From positions 21,602,927 through 21,666,926 of the forward strand of contig JBCFYV010011135.1 of assembly GCA_039000515.1 (NCBI GenBank): 64,000 nt of DNA. Reading direction: 5' to 3'. The notes under the pieces are model-generated. The model was given only the letters and a program-made list of their open reading frames with translations, was not told the origin of the DNA and ran no database searches. The position numbers and the translations under genes were made by a program. Source of the stretch: Timema cristinae. Taxonomy: Eukaryota > Arthropoda > Insecta > Phasmatodea > Timematidae. Below are positions 35,313 through 49,417 of the stretch, piece by piece. Within the stretch, counting starts at the first letter, position 1. Each line of letters starts with the position of its first letter.

Positions 35313-36808
35313 CTGGAAAGTGACTACAACGCTGAACATTTGTTAAATAATGGCGGCTAAACGAGTGCGATTAAACAGATGGCGTCACGTGGGCGCAGAA
35401 GATAGGTTGTTTTGCAAGTACTAACTTCGGTGTCTGCCAAAATGTGGTCAATAGTTGGGTACAATGTTTACAAAAATTAATTTATTGAACTAACATTTTA
35501 ATAATTTGTTCTTATATAAATATAACTCTAAAATTAGCTTGTCAATTTATATAAAAGTGTGAATTAAATGTTCAAAATTTATATAGTTAGAGCCCGGGCC
35601 TGTGCTTACTAAACACGTGAACCAAGATTGTAACCTAAAAACAGATTATCATAGATGAAACCCCATGAAAAACGTGTCACTATGGAAATAACCATTTTAT
35701 CTTTCAGATTAAAAGTATCAAGTACTTAAACCTCCAGATAAAAATGTGATGGATAAATACATTTTATCGGGCAGATAAATGCTATCAAGCAGTCATAAGA
35801 CGCACTTTTAACGTGTCTAGATAGAAATATCTATCTGCCAGAATAATGTTTATCCAGGAGTCATTAAACTGGCACTAAAAATAACACTTTTGCTTCCCTC
35901 TTCATCACAGTTGTATATCAACTTATAGAATATATCACTTTTACTCATCTCTTTATTTCTTATTATTTTATGTATATTAACATTAGCTTTTTATTAATTA
36001 TAAAGTAAATTAAACAAACAGGTTTATCTTACGTTCACCCCGACAGGTGGCAAGCTTACCTTAACCGTTAATATTATGGTGAAGGTTGTAATAAAAGGCC
36101 ATACTATATTCGGTCATGGTACGCTTCCTCTCTATCATGGGATTATGTCATCGTTTACCATTTTATAATTATTTAGCTGACGTTAACAGTTTGGTACATT
36201 GCACCAGGGGTAGGTATAGTGGTGGTAACTTCTCGTACAATTAGACAAATAATTGCAATGGCTTTATTTCAATTCTTTTTTGCTATTTGTCGAGAGATGG
36301 GGTACAACGTTTTTAGTCTCAGGGGTTGGGGACAAGGTTTTAGTGGTTGTATACAACGTAGCAAATCGCCAATGGCGTATGCATCGTGTAGTTTCATTTT
36401 TGGCAATAAAGGACTCATATTTATCATGAAAACATTATTATTTTTTGCATTTAACGTAATATGTGATGAATATTAAAATGTGTTGACTTATGCATTCAAG
36501 ATATAATGTGTACCCAATTATTTATTTAATAACAAAAATGCTACCAAAGTTTTATAAACAAATTAAAAAAAATTATATGTAGTTTATTAATCAAATAAAA
36601 TATGTAATTTAATTTGGTGTATGTTTCGCTAATTCTTGACTAATTATATTTTTTATTATTCATTTTGTCCCTAAAATATATATTAAAATCAACAAAAGTA
36701 TTAATAAGTGGGTGTTTATTAAGTACAATATAATACAATCTTGAATAAGTATCCCTATGCTGCAGAATTTAAATAAGACTTCATCTTCCTCTGGGAGGTT
36801 GTCTACAT
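35313..36808. other. Intergenic stretch downstream of gene B, no gene supported
   Basis: Around 35740-35850 there are repeated ATTTTATC, CAGATAAA and TATCTATC words, suggesting a decayed element. A plus-strand 85-codon frame at 36219-36476 has no recognised motif. Confidence 0.5.
36715..36720 (-). terminator. Possible poly(A) signal of gene B
   Basis: AATAAA on the minus strand, about 90 bases after the stop codon. No cleavage-site evidence. Confidence 0.35.
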
Positions 36809-36964
36809 TCATGAGCCTTTCAAATACGTATCAATCCATTTCTTGTAAGAGATAACTTTGGTGTGTACGTTTGGTCCTAACAACGTCAAACAATCATCTT
36901 CGAAAATTGCCATCATTATCCCAATTATTTGTCCCTTATATATCACAGGACCACCAGAGTCACC
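36809..36964 (-). CDS. Gene B exon 7 (catalytic Ser)
   Basis: 156 bp after acceptor [25 protein letters not shown], then Cys220-equivalent, ending YLKGS and a stop. Confidence 0.93.
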   Translation of the reverse strand, partial: GDSGGPVIYKGQIIGIMMAIFEDDCLTLLGPNVHTKVISYKKWIDTYLKGS

Positions 36965-39900
36965 CTGAAATACATAAACATTATCAAACAATATAATTTC
37001 AAAATTGAATTTATCACGATTGCAATACTTTCTCGTGATGACATAAATCAAAACTCTTTTTATCAATATTTTTTATTTCCTTATATTCAAAGAAATGAGT
37101 TAATTTTAATAGTGTATAAAATCACTCTCAACTGGATTATGAGACTTTACGTTTTATATAAACTCTAACCCAATTATGTATTATTTTGCCTGTCTGTCTC
37201 TGTCTATGGATCCAAAACGGATGGATGGATTTTATTCAATCTTGATATTTAGATTTTACTGGACTACAATTCTTGATTTTTTTCAACGTATTTTAGCTTT
37301 AAACCTCAAATTATGTTTTATTTACTGACGTGTATTTTTTATTCCAAATTTTCCAAACATGGCTTCAACGATTTTTTTTGGTAATGGAAAGTAAGAATTT
37401 GTTTAATATTTTAAATAGCATGTTTTTATTAGTTTTTTGGTAAAATTTCTTTAAAGAATAGTTTCTATGTGGGAAATTTACAAATTTTGAAAAATTGAGA
37501 CTATATTCAACAAATTTGTTAAATATATATTTGTGTATACTCGTATATATAAATCATTTAATATGATAAATAACATGTCATACTTGTTTTGATAGTGAAA
37601 ACTCTTTCATGGGTACTTTACTTTTGTCAGAATTTTCAAAAAATTGAAATATTAATGAAATAACTCTAATGGTTTGGTTTCAAATGGGTATATTGTTAGC
37701 GTTTGTAGCGAAAAATGTCACTGTTTGAGTATTTTTTTAATAACATTTTATGGTTAGTGTAAACTACTGATATTTTAAATATCTGAAATATTTTATGTAT
37801 ATCAGAAAAAAGTGTCGGCATAAAACTTTTAACAAATTAATATATTTCCATGTTTAGAATTTAAGTGTTAAATAATACTTACAGGGCAAGCTCCGGAATA
37901 TTTTCCCTTACGACGGGTACAAACATGGTTGCTTGATATACTGTCGTAGTAATTGTTGCACTCTTTTTTGGAAATAATTTCATGTTCAGCCTTTTGTAAA
38001 ACTTGACTTGAATCGTTCTAGTGGGTTTCAAAAATAAACAAATAGAATTAATTTTTGTAATGCGTCTATTGTGAATATTGGTGGTAAAATTCGAAACGCA
38101 AAGTAAATTAAATTTGGCATATTCTAATCAGGAAATATAGTACGGCAATATGAACCTACTCTAGAGTCATTTTTATTTATAAAGGAAGTGACGTAGTTGG
38201 CTAACGCGCTAGTCTTGTTGAGCTCGACTGCTGAGGACGGGGAGATCGAGGTTTGAATCACGGTCGGGTGAACTGGGGGTTGGTTTTTTCCTAAATAGTT
38301 TTTCCCTCTCCCTCCATGCAAATGCGGGTTCACTTCCTCTAATTCAACTTTCCTAATTCCTAATCCATTTGCGTAATTAGTACTTAAAGCGTATAACCCG
38401 AACGGGTAGTAAGACGTTGTGCTAAATAATAACAATAATAAATACTAAAGTACGCCATCTTTCCCATATCTTGAGCTAGATATATTCGGCACACTTTATC
38501 ACATCCTAACTCTATATTGAACTAATCCTTTCCAATCAAACTCATTACACCCTATCAATATCTTGAGTTAGTTTTATACAGTCCACCTCATTACACCCTA
38601 TCAATATCTTGAGTTAGTTTTATACAGTCCACCTCATTACACCCTATCAATATCTTGAGTTAGTTTTATACAGTCCACCTCATTACATCCTATCAATATC
38701 TTGAGTTAATTTTATACAGTCCACCTCATTACATCCTATCAATATCTTGAGTTAGTTTTATACAGTCCACCTCATTACACCCTATCAATATCTTGAGTTA
38801 GTTTTATACAGTCCACCTCATTACACCCTATCAATATCTTGAGTTAGTTTTATACAGTCCACCTCATTACACCCTATCAATATCTTGAGTTAGTTTTATA
38901 CAGTCCACCTCATTACATCCTATCCATATCTTGAGTAAGTTTTATCCAGTATAACTCATTAAAACTTATTTCTTTCAGATCGACTCTAATATTATCCTCC
39001 TATGTGTGTCTGTCTTCCCAAAGTTTTCTTCGCATTCGGTTGATATATATATATATATCTTTATAATTTCTAATTTAACTTTTCCTTAAAATTTATATTA
39101 CTCTATATGAAAAATATTCAATTTATGATAAGCTCTTATAAAAACAAAACTACTTTAAGAGTTAAGTTTCAGAACCTTTCCATATTGTCAAATAAGGTAA
39201 TAAATTTAGTTACAACTTAAATGCCAATTAATTTTTCTTAACACCACGAATTCAGTATTAAATTTCAAAGGGCTAATAGGGAACTTTATACTTATTAAAA
39301 CAGATAACAATATTGTTTAGAAACATTTGCATCCTGAGGAGTTTTGTGTTAACCAGACATCCAGAAACGCTCACGAATTTGTTAACTCTCAAACTTCATA
39401 CGCCAAGCAATAAACTACACTTGACATAGTATTCATAAATCACTTCAATTCGAGAATTCTAGTCCAACGGTATACTTACGTTGTAGAATTTTATTCTTCC
39501 CCAACCAGCCAACGTTACTTCGCCTTTACTGGGAACCTTGGACTTTGAAGCGATTGGAATTGCTTTCACTGTATCGCTGAAACTGAACTCCCTTTAATCT
39601 GTAGGGAAAAATAACAATTACTACCCCTTTTGGTGACTGAAATTTATGTGGCAGCTATATCCAGTTCATTGGCTCATGAAAATCATATAATTATTTCACG
39701 AGAAAAAAAAATGACAATCTATACTTATAAAATAACATGTCCTGATTGACTGACTGACTGATTCATCATCGCCGAGCGCAAACTATCAAGACTACAAGCA
39801 TGAGATTCGGACTGTATATTCATTTTGTTATGTAGGCACCCACTAAGAAAGGAATTTAGAAAATTTCACTCCAAAGGGGTAAAAATAGAGGATGATAATA

Positions 39901-42293
39901 TGTATGAAAGTCCGTCATTTTGAAAGTTACATAAACAAAATTTTGTACTTCGGTTATTGACGTAAAACAAATAAATACGTGTTTCAGGAATTTTGGAAAT
40001 TTTATTTAATAAGGGATGAAAAAAGGGGGGAAAGTTTGTATCGGACTTGCATTATTTTTGATCTGAGGTCAAGTTATGGTCATCAACGTAACGTAATATT
40101 TTAAATTAATCTGTAAATACATATGTATATTTTCGTATTTGTATATAATCAACTTCCACGCGAGCAAAGCCGCGGGCCAAAGCTATCTAGTAACTTATAT
40201 ATATACAGAATAGTAACGAAAAATTAAAACTATTAGCAACTTTAAAATCAACAATTTAATTTAAAGTTATATATTCACTAGGTAAATAAAAGCAAAATAA
40301 ATACTACACTTGACACTTTTGGTAGATAACGTCACTAAGGTGAGCTCCACCGAACCTCAGCACTTTCTTCAGGATAGATTGTCTAATCGTTTCCACCCAA
40401 CCATTTACATGTGTTATATAATCAACTAATACATTCAATACTTATTTTATTTACCTAATTTACGTTATTTTATAAATGAATTTTTCTTTTTACATAAAGA
40501 ATATTACTAAGTTTTTAGGTGACCTGGTGGTCTAGGGGTAAGGTGTCGGACTTCTGTGCCGGCGGCCGGGGTTCGATCCTCGGTCCCGGCACAGATTTAT
40601 CTGATTTCCAAACCCTTCCTACACCTCTGACAAGACATCTTGTGAATGTGTGGAATGCCAGGCCTCCACCGTGGTTCGGATTCCACGTTAAACTGTAGGT
40701 CCTTCATTTCATCTCACAATCACCCTAACATTACACATTAGCGTAAGTGCGTACAACCCGAACGGGTAGTAAGACGCGGTGCTAATAATAATACTAAGTT
40801 TTTAAACAAATGTACTTAGAAACTTCAAATGAGAGCTTAAGTAAAAACAAAAATCTAATCATATTACCTTCTTTTATGAAAAAAATTATAGATAGAACAT
40901 AATACACGAGAAAGCCTAATCCATAGTGTGAGTTTAGTTTTATTTGAAAGAGTTAGTACAAATATTACAATAATGTATTCAATCCTAATATTGTCGGTTC
41001 GGTATTGCGGCCCGCGAGACAACAAGTGACAAAAAACTTTAAACGTTGAATAGCGCTTTCGAATATTATAAGCTTTTTTTTTTTACGATACTTGTTTTAA
41101 CTATCGATCCATTCCTCCACGTTAATGCGATCACTTCTCTTCCAAATTCAAAATTACTCCTCCTTGATCCATTAGTGTAACTAGTATACAAGCATATGAC
41201 TCGTAATTTTTATTAAGACTCGATGTTAATAAAAACCAACCAAACATAATTATATAATAATAATAATAATTAAATAATTAACATTTTTTACTATGAATAA
41301 TATAGAAAGGACTGAAGGAAATTGTTTTAAAATGTTACAAAATACTATGAATATAATATATTTAATATATATTATAACATATATAATAAATATTCAATCT
41401 TGAAGCCGTTTGTCCTTCAGTTATATCTTTTCATAACTACTCTTATTAACCTGTTTTTAATATAACTTGAACTGGCAGTAAATTTATCACTCCGCGGGGG
41501 CGCGGTTAGTGGGTTGTAATTCAGTTTTATAATAGCTTTATTATTATCAATCAACTCTAAATTGATTGAAGGAAAACCATAAAAATTACATTTATTTATA
41601 TATAATTTTAAATCAAGACTTTAATAATAAACAGGATTTGAAAATATTAATAATTTAACTCACCTTTATTAAGGCTATATCTTTTCTCCCGTATAATTTA
41701 AATTTTGGGTGCAGAAAACGGTCATCTACGTCGTATATTTGTCCACCCTGATTCCAATCGGTAGAGCCTACTCGAACGTAGATTTCATCACTTTTAATAT
41801 AATCTTTAACATCACCTCTAAAAAACAAATCATGATTTAAATTTAAAACCATTTTATTAATTTGTGTTGTTGGTTGAAGTTATTCGAGAAAGATTGGGAA
41901 TACAGGGAGTAGAGTAAATAGTTAGGAAGAAAGGTTGAGATGGTATGGTAGTGTAATGAAGATGTTGGAGTATATAAGATAGTATAGGAAGCAATTCTGA
42001 AATTATATGGTCATTTAATGAGGAAGAAGGAGTAGATGAAACAAATGGACCGCCAAGGGAAGTTAAGAACTATATGTAGGAGCAAATAATAAATTGTGCA
42101 AAGGGAGTAAAACAATGGAAACAAGTAATTGACTAAGAATCAGGTAATGATAGATGAATATGGAGACATTTAACAATATAATAGACTGACGTATCTACAG
42201 GCTGTAAATTGATCTTGTTAAGGATAATGATGTTGGATTAAATGACTAACATATTTACATTTTATATTAGAGTGATAGTTAATATATAAATAT

Positions 42294-42384
<91 letters not shown>

Positions 42385-42573
42385 AATAGATCTTCTCCAG
42401 TCGGTAGAACAGATTCTATCATAAACTATGTGGAATAATGATCCTGAGCACAGGACAGCTCATGTATAGATAGCTCCCTGGTAAGAACAGTGTCGTACTA
42501 TTCCAATGGTCCAAGGTTCAACTCTCGTATTCAGGTGTAATTTATCAATTTCAAGAATATGTTTTAAATATCG

Positions 42574-42623
<50 letters not shown>

Positions 42624-42625
42624 CG

Positions 42626-42663
<38 letters not shown>

Positions 42664-44474
42664 CGATACATATATATATATATATATATATGTATCGATA
42701 TTTAAAACATATTCTTGAAATTGATAAATTACACCTGAATACGAGAGTTGAACCTTGGACCATTGGAATAGTACGACACTGTTCTTACCAGGGAGCTATC
42801 TATACATGAGCTGTCCTGTGCTCAGGATCATTATTCCACATAGTTTATGATAGAATCTGTTCTACCGACTGGAGAAGATCTATTTTCTTGCTTCACGTGG
42901 CGGCTACCCACACAGCAAGGATCAACATTATTAATGAAAATAAACTCTCAAGTGTTTCATCAGAAAAGGGAACATAAGAAAAACATTGAGTTCAGGCTAT
43001 ATTTAGTGAAACCATCATTATCCTCATCAACTGTTTAGAGCCTGTAGTATGGCCAGTTTAGTAAAATTGACTCAGTCTTCCTTTATCCTACCAACAATCT
43101 TCCTCCTTCAATCGCTTCCACTCTTCTCCTCTCACTTGCTAATTTCGTGTTATCTGCTCCCTATAATATCTTTATTGGTCTCACTTGAGACCTTTTCTCT
43201 ACAAACGACATTTTCATCATTTTCTTTGAATTTCTCTCCTATCTGCTCAATAACGTGAAACCCCTCAATTCAAAAAGGTTATCAAATTATAAAACAAAAA
43301 CAGGTTACTATATTTATAATAAATATAACATATCTTAATACTTGTAATGAAATTGTTACAAGAATCAATGCTAATTCTGTATTGCCTAGAGACCTCTAAA
43401 AAAATATTCAATACCACATTATTTGTATAGTGTTACATGTTATAAAATTTTAACTGTCAATCTTAAATATCTATCTTAATAATTATCGGTGTAAGTATTG
43501 TTCTTCAAATATGTTATTTAAACAAATTATATATTTTACAACTAGTCTCTTTGGTTATTTTCTTATTTCAACATATCCGTTCTTTTATAATCTCTAAATA
43601 TCAGAGTAAAATAATTTTGTAACTACAGGTTGATTGTCAGTTTATAAAATTATTGCAAATATGAACTTATAGTCTCTTATTATTTTTATATTGAAATTTC
43701 AACATTTTTTATTTATTCTTCCATTAATAAATGTATTTGTTACTTGCTATCATTGTCAACTGGTACTACCTTATCTTGACTGGGCCTAGATTTGTTTGTA
43801 TAAAATATAAAGTTACCTTCTGATGTAGCATTTAAGTTTTTACTTATACAATTAATCCTAAATATCTCATTATATTTAACAATGATTTTTTTAAAATAAA
43901 ACTGCCAGTTAATTGATAACATCAAGTTGGGTGGCAGTTATAGAAGTATGAAGAATGTTGCCAGAACAGAGTGGAGAGCTATCACGTGACTACCTGACGT
44001 TAATAAGTAAACTAACAATAAAATAAAAAAAATAAAAGTAGGTAAAACTTACAAACATTCTTCGAAACAATGCGCTGCAGTAAGGATGTATACTTTACTA
44101 ATAATGGATCCTCCACAAAAATGTTCGTCATTATGTTTGAAAATTATGGCAGCCTGAAATATGTTAATTTCACTTTTAATTTCTTATCTCTTATTACAGG
44201 GAGTACATGAGATATAGAAGAATCAAGACTGATATGGTATGTGCATGGAAAGAGGATGGATAAAGAGGATACTAAAGAAAATGATGGAAAAATACCGAAA
44301 GTGATAATAATAAAAATAAGGAGCAGATAACAGAAAGTGTGCAATCTGAGAGGAAAAGAATGGAAGCACATAAAGTAGGAAGGAGGCATTTTACTAAACT
44401 GACCCTTCCCCGTGTTGGAAACTATAAATGATGACGATATTCTAAATAAATATTTTTTCTAACTAAAAGTTGAT

Positions 44475-44505
<31 letters not shown>

Positions 44506-47500
44506 TATATACTATATGTGTATATATATACTATATGTGTATATATATACTATTGTATATATATATACTATGTATATATATTATATGTTTAATTTTTAAG
44601 TATACTTATTTGTTTAACACTATACTCTCCTAAGCGGTAATATTGACCACTTTATGTGTTCATTGTTTCATAATATCTGTAATTGTTAAAGGAACATATT
44701 GTTGCTATGTGACTTGATTATAAATATAATACCCCAGAATGGTCAATTTGACCGCTGTAAGTTCAAGAGTTTTAAGTGACATAAAGGAAGCCTTCATAGT
44801 TCTAACCAGTGGATTGAAATACTATTAGGAATGCAACATATTTGTCACAAAGCTATGTTTACATTACTACGACTGTTTATTGTCAATGTTCATGGTTAAA
44901 TAAAAAAGTGATTCAAGGATGAAAATAAACTTACCATAAAAGGGAAGTTTATTATAGTTGAATTCTGACCTCCAGCAATTCTGGGAAGTTTCTGACAAGT
45001 AATAGATCTATACGAACCTGTAAATTAGAACTATTAAGATAAAGTTTTTTTTAACACAATACCACTAATTTAGTATTATTGTTTGTGGCAGTTATCACGT
45101 GATTCAAGACTTCAAGCTTTCAATATACAGTAGGATTTGTCTGAACCGACATTGGTTAATTTGTACTCATGGAATTTATCCTTAAATCAATGAAAAAAAA
45201 AAACATGTATCATTTTAGAAGGAAGTATTTGGATGATTCGAAGCTAATTTTACATTGTTAAAGTTTTGAGTTTGTACTCATATCAAACCTAACTTAATGA
45301 TCTCTAATAAAACTATCCATATGTCGAGAATGTCAAATATAGTTGACACAAAGTTAGAGAGAAATAGAGGAATTTAGCATTAGTTGCGAGTTTGTTGCCT
45401 AATATAAGGGATGTATTGTCTCGGCTTTCATCAATTATGAATTGATTTTGCAATGTCCATATAATTTTAACAAGTTTTTATATTCTGTATTTAAAAAAAT
45501 GTTTGTGAATTTATGTAGTGTATTTTGAGAATATTGATTTATAGTATACTAGATGCCGAGATACTCATGAAGATGTTGAATTCGAGTTTTTGTTATTTTA
45601 ATTTTTATTTAGACAGCCATTTGACTTTGAATTTAAAAACAATCTTTAATACTTAGCTAGCAAGGTATGTGATTATCGATGAGTTTTCAAGTATTTTTTA
45701 TAAAGTACTTCGTGTTTTTACTTTCTCATACCAAGAGAATGTATTGTACTTGTAAAATATATCAATTACGAGATATTGGCTAGTATTTAAGATTTATAAA
45801 ATGTAAAACACAAGAAGTTAGATTTTACAATTTTGTCCGTCTCATTGACTGTCTATTTTTCCCCCTCTCTGTACCTGGCCATGGATACAAAACTATTAAA
45901 TAGTTTGGATCAAATTTGATATTTATATTTTATTGGGATATACCTTGAAATTATTTTCTTATACAAACCAGCTTCAGTTTACTGATGCGTAATTTCTCTG
46001 AATTCCACTTTTTTTTTTAAATATCTCTAATTATTTGGTTTAAAATGCATATTTAGAATTCGTTTGACACGACAAATTGTATTACAACACTGGGTTGTGG
46101 TCAAAAATTTATGAAGGGTAGTTTACTGATGTGAATTTGTACCTCTCCAACATATATACTTACAGTTATTCTTAGTTCCTAATTCATGATTACATTTCTA
46201 AAACTGCTAAATTGTGGATAAACCATACTTTTTTTTATGAATCAGTGAATTAAAAATTAATTTTATTTGATAATATATTCGTACGTCACGTTTATAAAAA
46301 AAAGCCAGTTCACTTAGTCTCCCATTCTAATCACATAACAAAAAATTCAGGAGTCATTGGCAGGCAAGTAATAGACATAATTTAAGAGAAAGAATTTTAT
46401 AAGCCTAATCTATTTGCAAATTCAATTTGTATTGGAAGTTTCTACTCCACTCTTTATCATCGTTTGTTTTATCTTGTCAAGTTGGCTATGGGGAAGGGGT
46501 TCGCAACACTAGATTATAGAAATAAATATTGATGTTTATTTTATTGTAAAGTACTAGTATTATTTCAAACAAGTCGGTATAAGGGTTAAGTCCTTGTTCC
46601 ATGACATAATGTTCTTGGTTTGAAATCTAGATAAGGTCAATGAATTTTTCTTCAACGATTAAAATTCATAGCACAACTTCCTTCTGAGAAGAAGTAAGGT
46701 CTTCAAGTCCAATGTCGATTGTGGCAAGTTAAAGGACCCTTAAGGTTTTGTGGAAATATATTTACGTTACAATGATTGGGCTCTTTAGAGCTTGCTCACA
46801 GAGATTCATTGTAGAAGGTAACGGGGAATGACCACACTAGTAAATCCCTTAGTACTTGGGATTTCTACCAAATGTTACCCGAAGCACTAACCACACGAGG
46901 GGATGGTTGCATACCTAGCTCCAAATGGATAGTAATCACATTAAACACACTTTCAGGTATCTGTCTGAAAAAGAGAAAGCAACTAGTCCATAGTAATGGA
47001 TACAATGTAAGACTGGCTTTGAACTGAAGTTTGTAGAATTTAAATAAATAGAAAACAAATGCAATTTGATGGTGATCAAATTATGCTTACTAGAGACCCA
47101 GGAAACATGGAACCCACATTGTTATCGTGGTCTAACGTGCGACGACCTATACTGCCGATAACAAGTAGATCGAGTCGTATAATAGTATGTCTAGTACGGT
47201 GTTTCGGATCACCCCCGAGACTATTTCTATTGAGAGATATATTGTGATGTCAATCGAACTACTTTTCACATCCGGTTGATTTACTGTTATTCCTCTGCCC
47301 ACATCCTGGTATTGTCAGTGGTTTGTCATCTCCCTCACCCAAAACCATGCCTTGGACCCACATACCAGCATCGTTAGACAGGGGAGAGGGCCATCACATC
47401 ACAATGGATCCTACTGACTAGCCAGGGCTCATGCGTTTAGCCCATTGGTTTTATATGTGCTTATTAGATTTTATTGTGCGCCCCAGCCCACTTAGATTTT

Positions 47501-49377
47501 TTCCCAATCAATTTTTAATCTTTGCCCATTAGCTTGTAATATGTGCCCATTATTTTTAATGTGTGCCCATTAATTTTTAATGTTTTTCCCCAGGGTTTTG
47601 GGTAAGGGAACATTCAGTCTTGCGCGTTGGGAATTCCTCCCGCGACGACCAGCAATTTTGTTTAGTCCAGGCAGTGGCGTGCAGATGGTCCAACCAGGAA
47701 AATTTCCCACCCAATGGGGTAGGGACCATAATTAAACTGCCAGTGTGTGGAGCCCCCCTCTTCCCTCTAAATCCACAGACTCAGAGTAGTGGAGCACATG
47801 CTGTTGCCAATTTGGAGCCTCATTACAAATGGGTGAATAAACTATAAAGACCACAACCTTGGTACGTAATATTGCCTGGGTAGTAGAGCACAAAAATCTC
47901 CCTCTTCAAGTTCGAAAAGAGCATTTACGTTTATCTTCCCGGTTCACCAGAATATTCATTTCTTGCCGATGATTATACTAAACATGTTCAATCAAGAAAA
48001 TACTAGTCATTTCCCTAATTATTACGCCCTTCTCACTACTCTAAGTGTATTCCAGCACTTTGTAACATTAACATGTGATTCTAATCTATGGGAAAAGGAT
48101 GCCTATAGTAGGATTTTGACAGGAAAACACATTCACGTCATAGTCATTTGATCTGTAGTACGTACTTGACAGCAAATTATGTGTGAATATTCTTAACTTT
48201 TCCTCTAACCAATTCTATGCTGTTCTTCTTACAAAACAAATTAATGATATTCATAAGGCTGTACCATAGCTACAAACATTAACGACTAGACCTCCGCCAC
48301 CAAGTGTACATTGTGCACTTACCCCGTTTAACTGCAAAACTGGCGCTACATATGGAGCCAGAAAACACGCCAGCCGACAACTCTTAATCACCGCTCACGA
48401 CAAACAATATCTGAAGCTTTGGACACGATATGCAATTGTTTCCACAGACCTAAATCGGTGTAGTGCTTAATGCGCAAGCGCGGTCTTGTGAATATTGTTG
48501 GGGCTGGGCACACTTTGCACTTCAGCTCCATCTTCGTCTGGTACCTATCAGCGTTGTGCATATTAAAATCTAATAGTCGCACTTAAAAAAACAAATGAGC
48601 TAAACTCATGAGCCCTGGCTAGTGGGTAGTATCAGTTGTGATGTGGTCGACCTACCACCTGTCTAACGATACCAGGAAGTGGATACGGTTGCATAGTTTC
48701 GGGGAAGGGTGATGTTACACCACCGACAACCCCAAGATGTGGGTGGGGGAATAACTTTAAATCAATTAGATGTGAAAAATAGGTAAATTGACAAAACAAT
48801 ATGTCTTTCTCTCAAGGGAAATAGCTTCAGTGGTGTTCCGAAACGTCGTACTAGACTACTCGTTTATATTCATCGATGGTTAACCCAAAATGGTTTTTTA
48901 CTCTTCCTCCACGCAAATGCAGGTACACTTCATGTAAATAAAACAACTTTAATCCTTAAAACCACCAGCATAGTTATTACTTAGGCATAAAATCCAACCG
49001 GATATTAAGACGCGGTGATAAAAGTTTGTATATATGTTTCTTACAGTTATACAAGCGAAGATGCCTCAGTTGATTAAGTGGATGACCAGTCTACTTAGCT
49101 AAGAATATAGGTTTTGATTCCTGGTATTTTCATAACTTGTTGTTGGATAAATAATATATTTTATTCATACATTGAGTAATTTATCATTTGAAGACTTGGT
49201 GTTGTGTTTGCTCCATCTTTAAAATCATTTTACTACAAGCAAAATTATTTCTTTAATCTAGACTTGTGAATTATTTAAAGAAAATAAATATATTTAAAAA
49301 ATTCATTTGTTTATCCATTTTCTCTGTTTTTAATTTGTGATATCTAATAAATATTAATGGATTACAGCAATAAATTA

Positions 49378-49417
<40 letters not shown>

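Noticed and set aside
36219..36476. 85-codon frame that includes a hydrophobic C-terminus
   Set aside because: No recognised family and no supporting exon structure. Left as unsupported.
42506..42763. Identical 70-codon frames on both strands
   Set aside because: They are mirror images created by the perfect palindrome and run into (TA)n. Not genes.
43049..43258. A 69-codon Ser/Leu-rich plus-strand frame that looks like membrane segments
   Set aside because: It lies in gene B intron 3 opposite purine-rich sequence. The gene A counterpart is broken by many changes, so no coding constraint.
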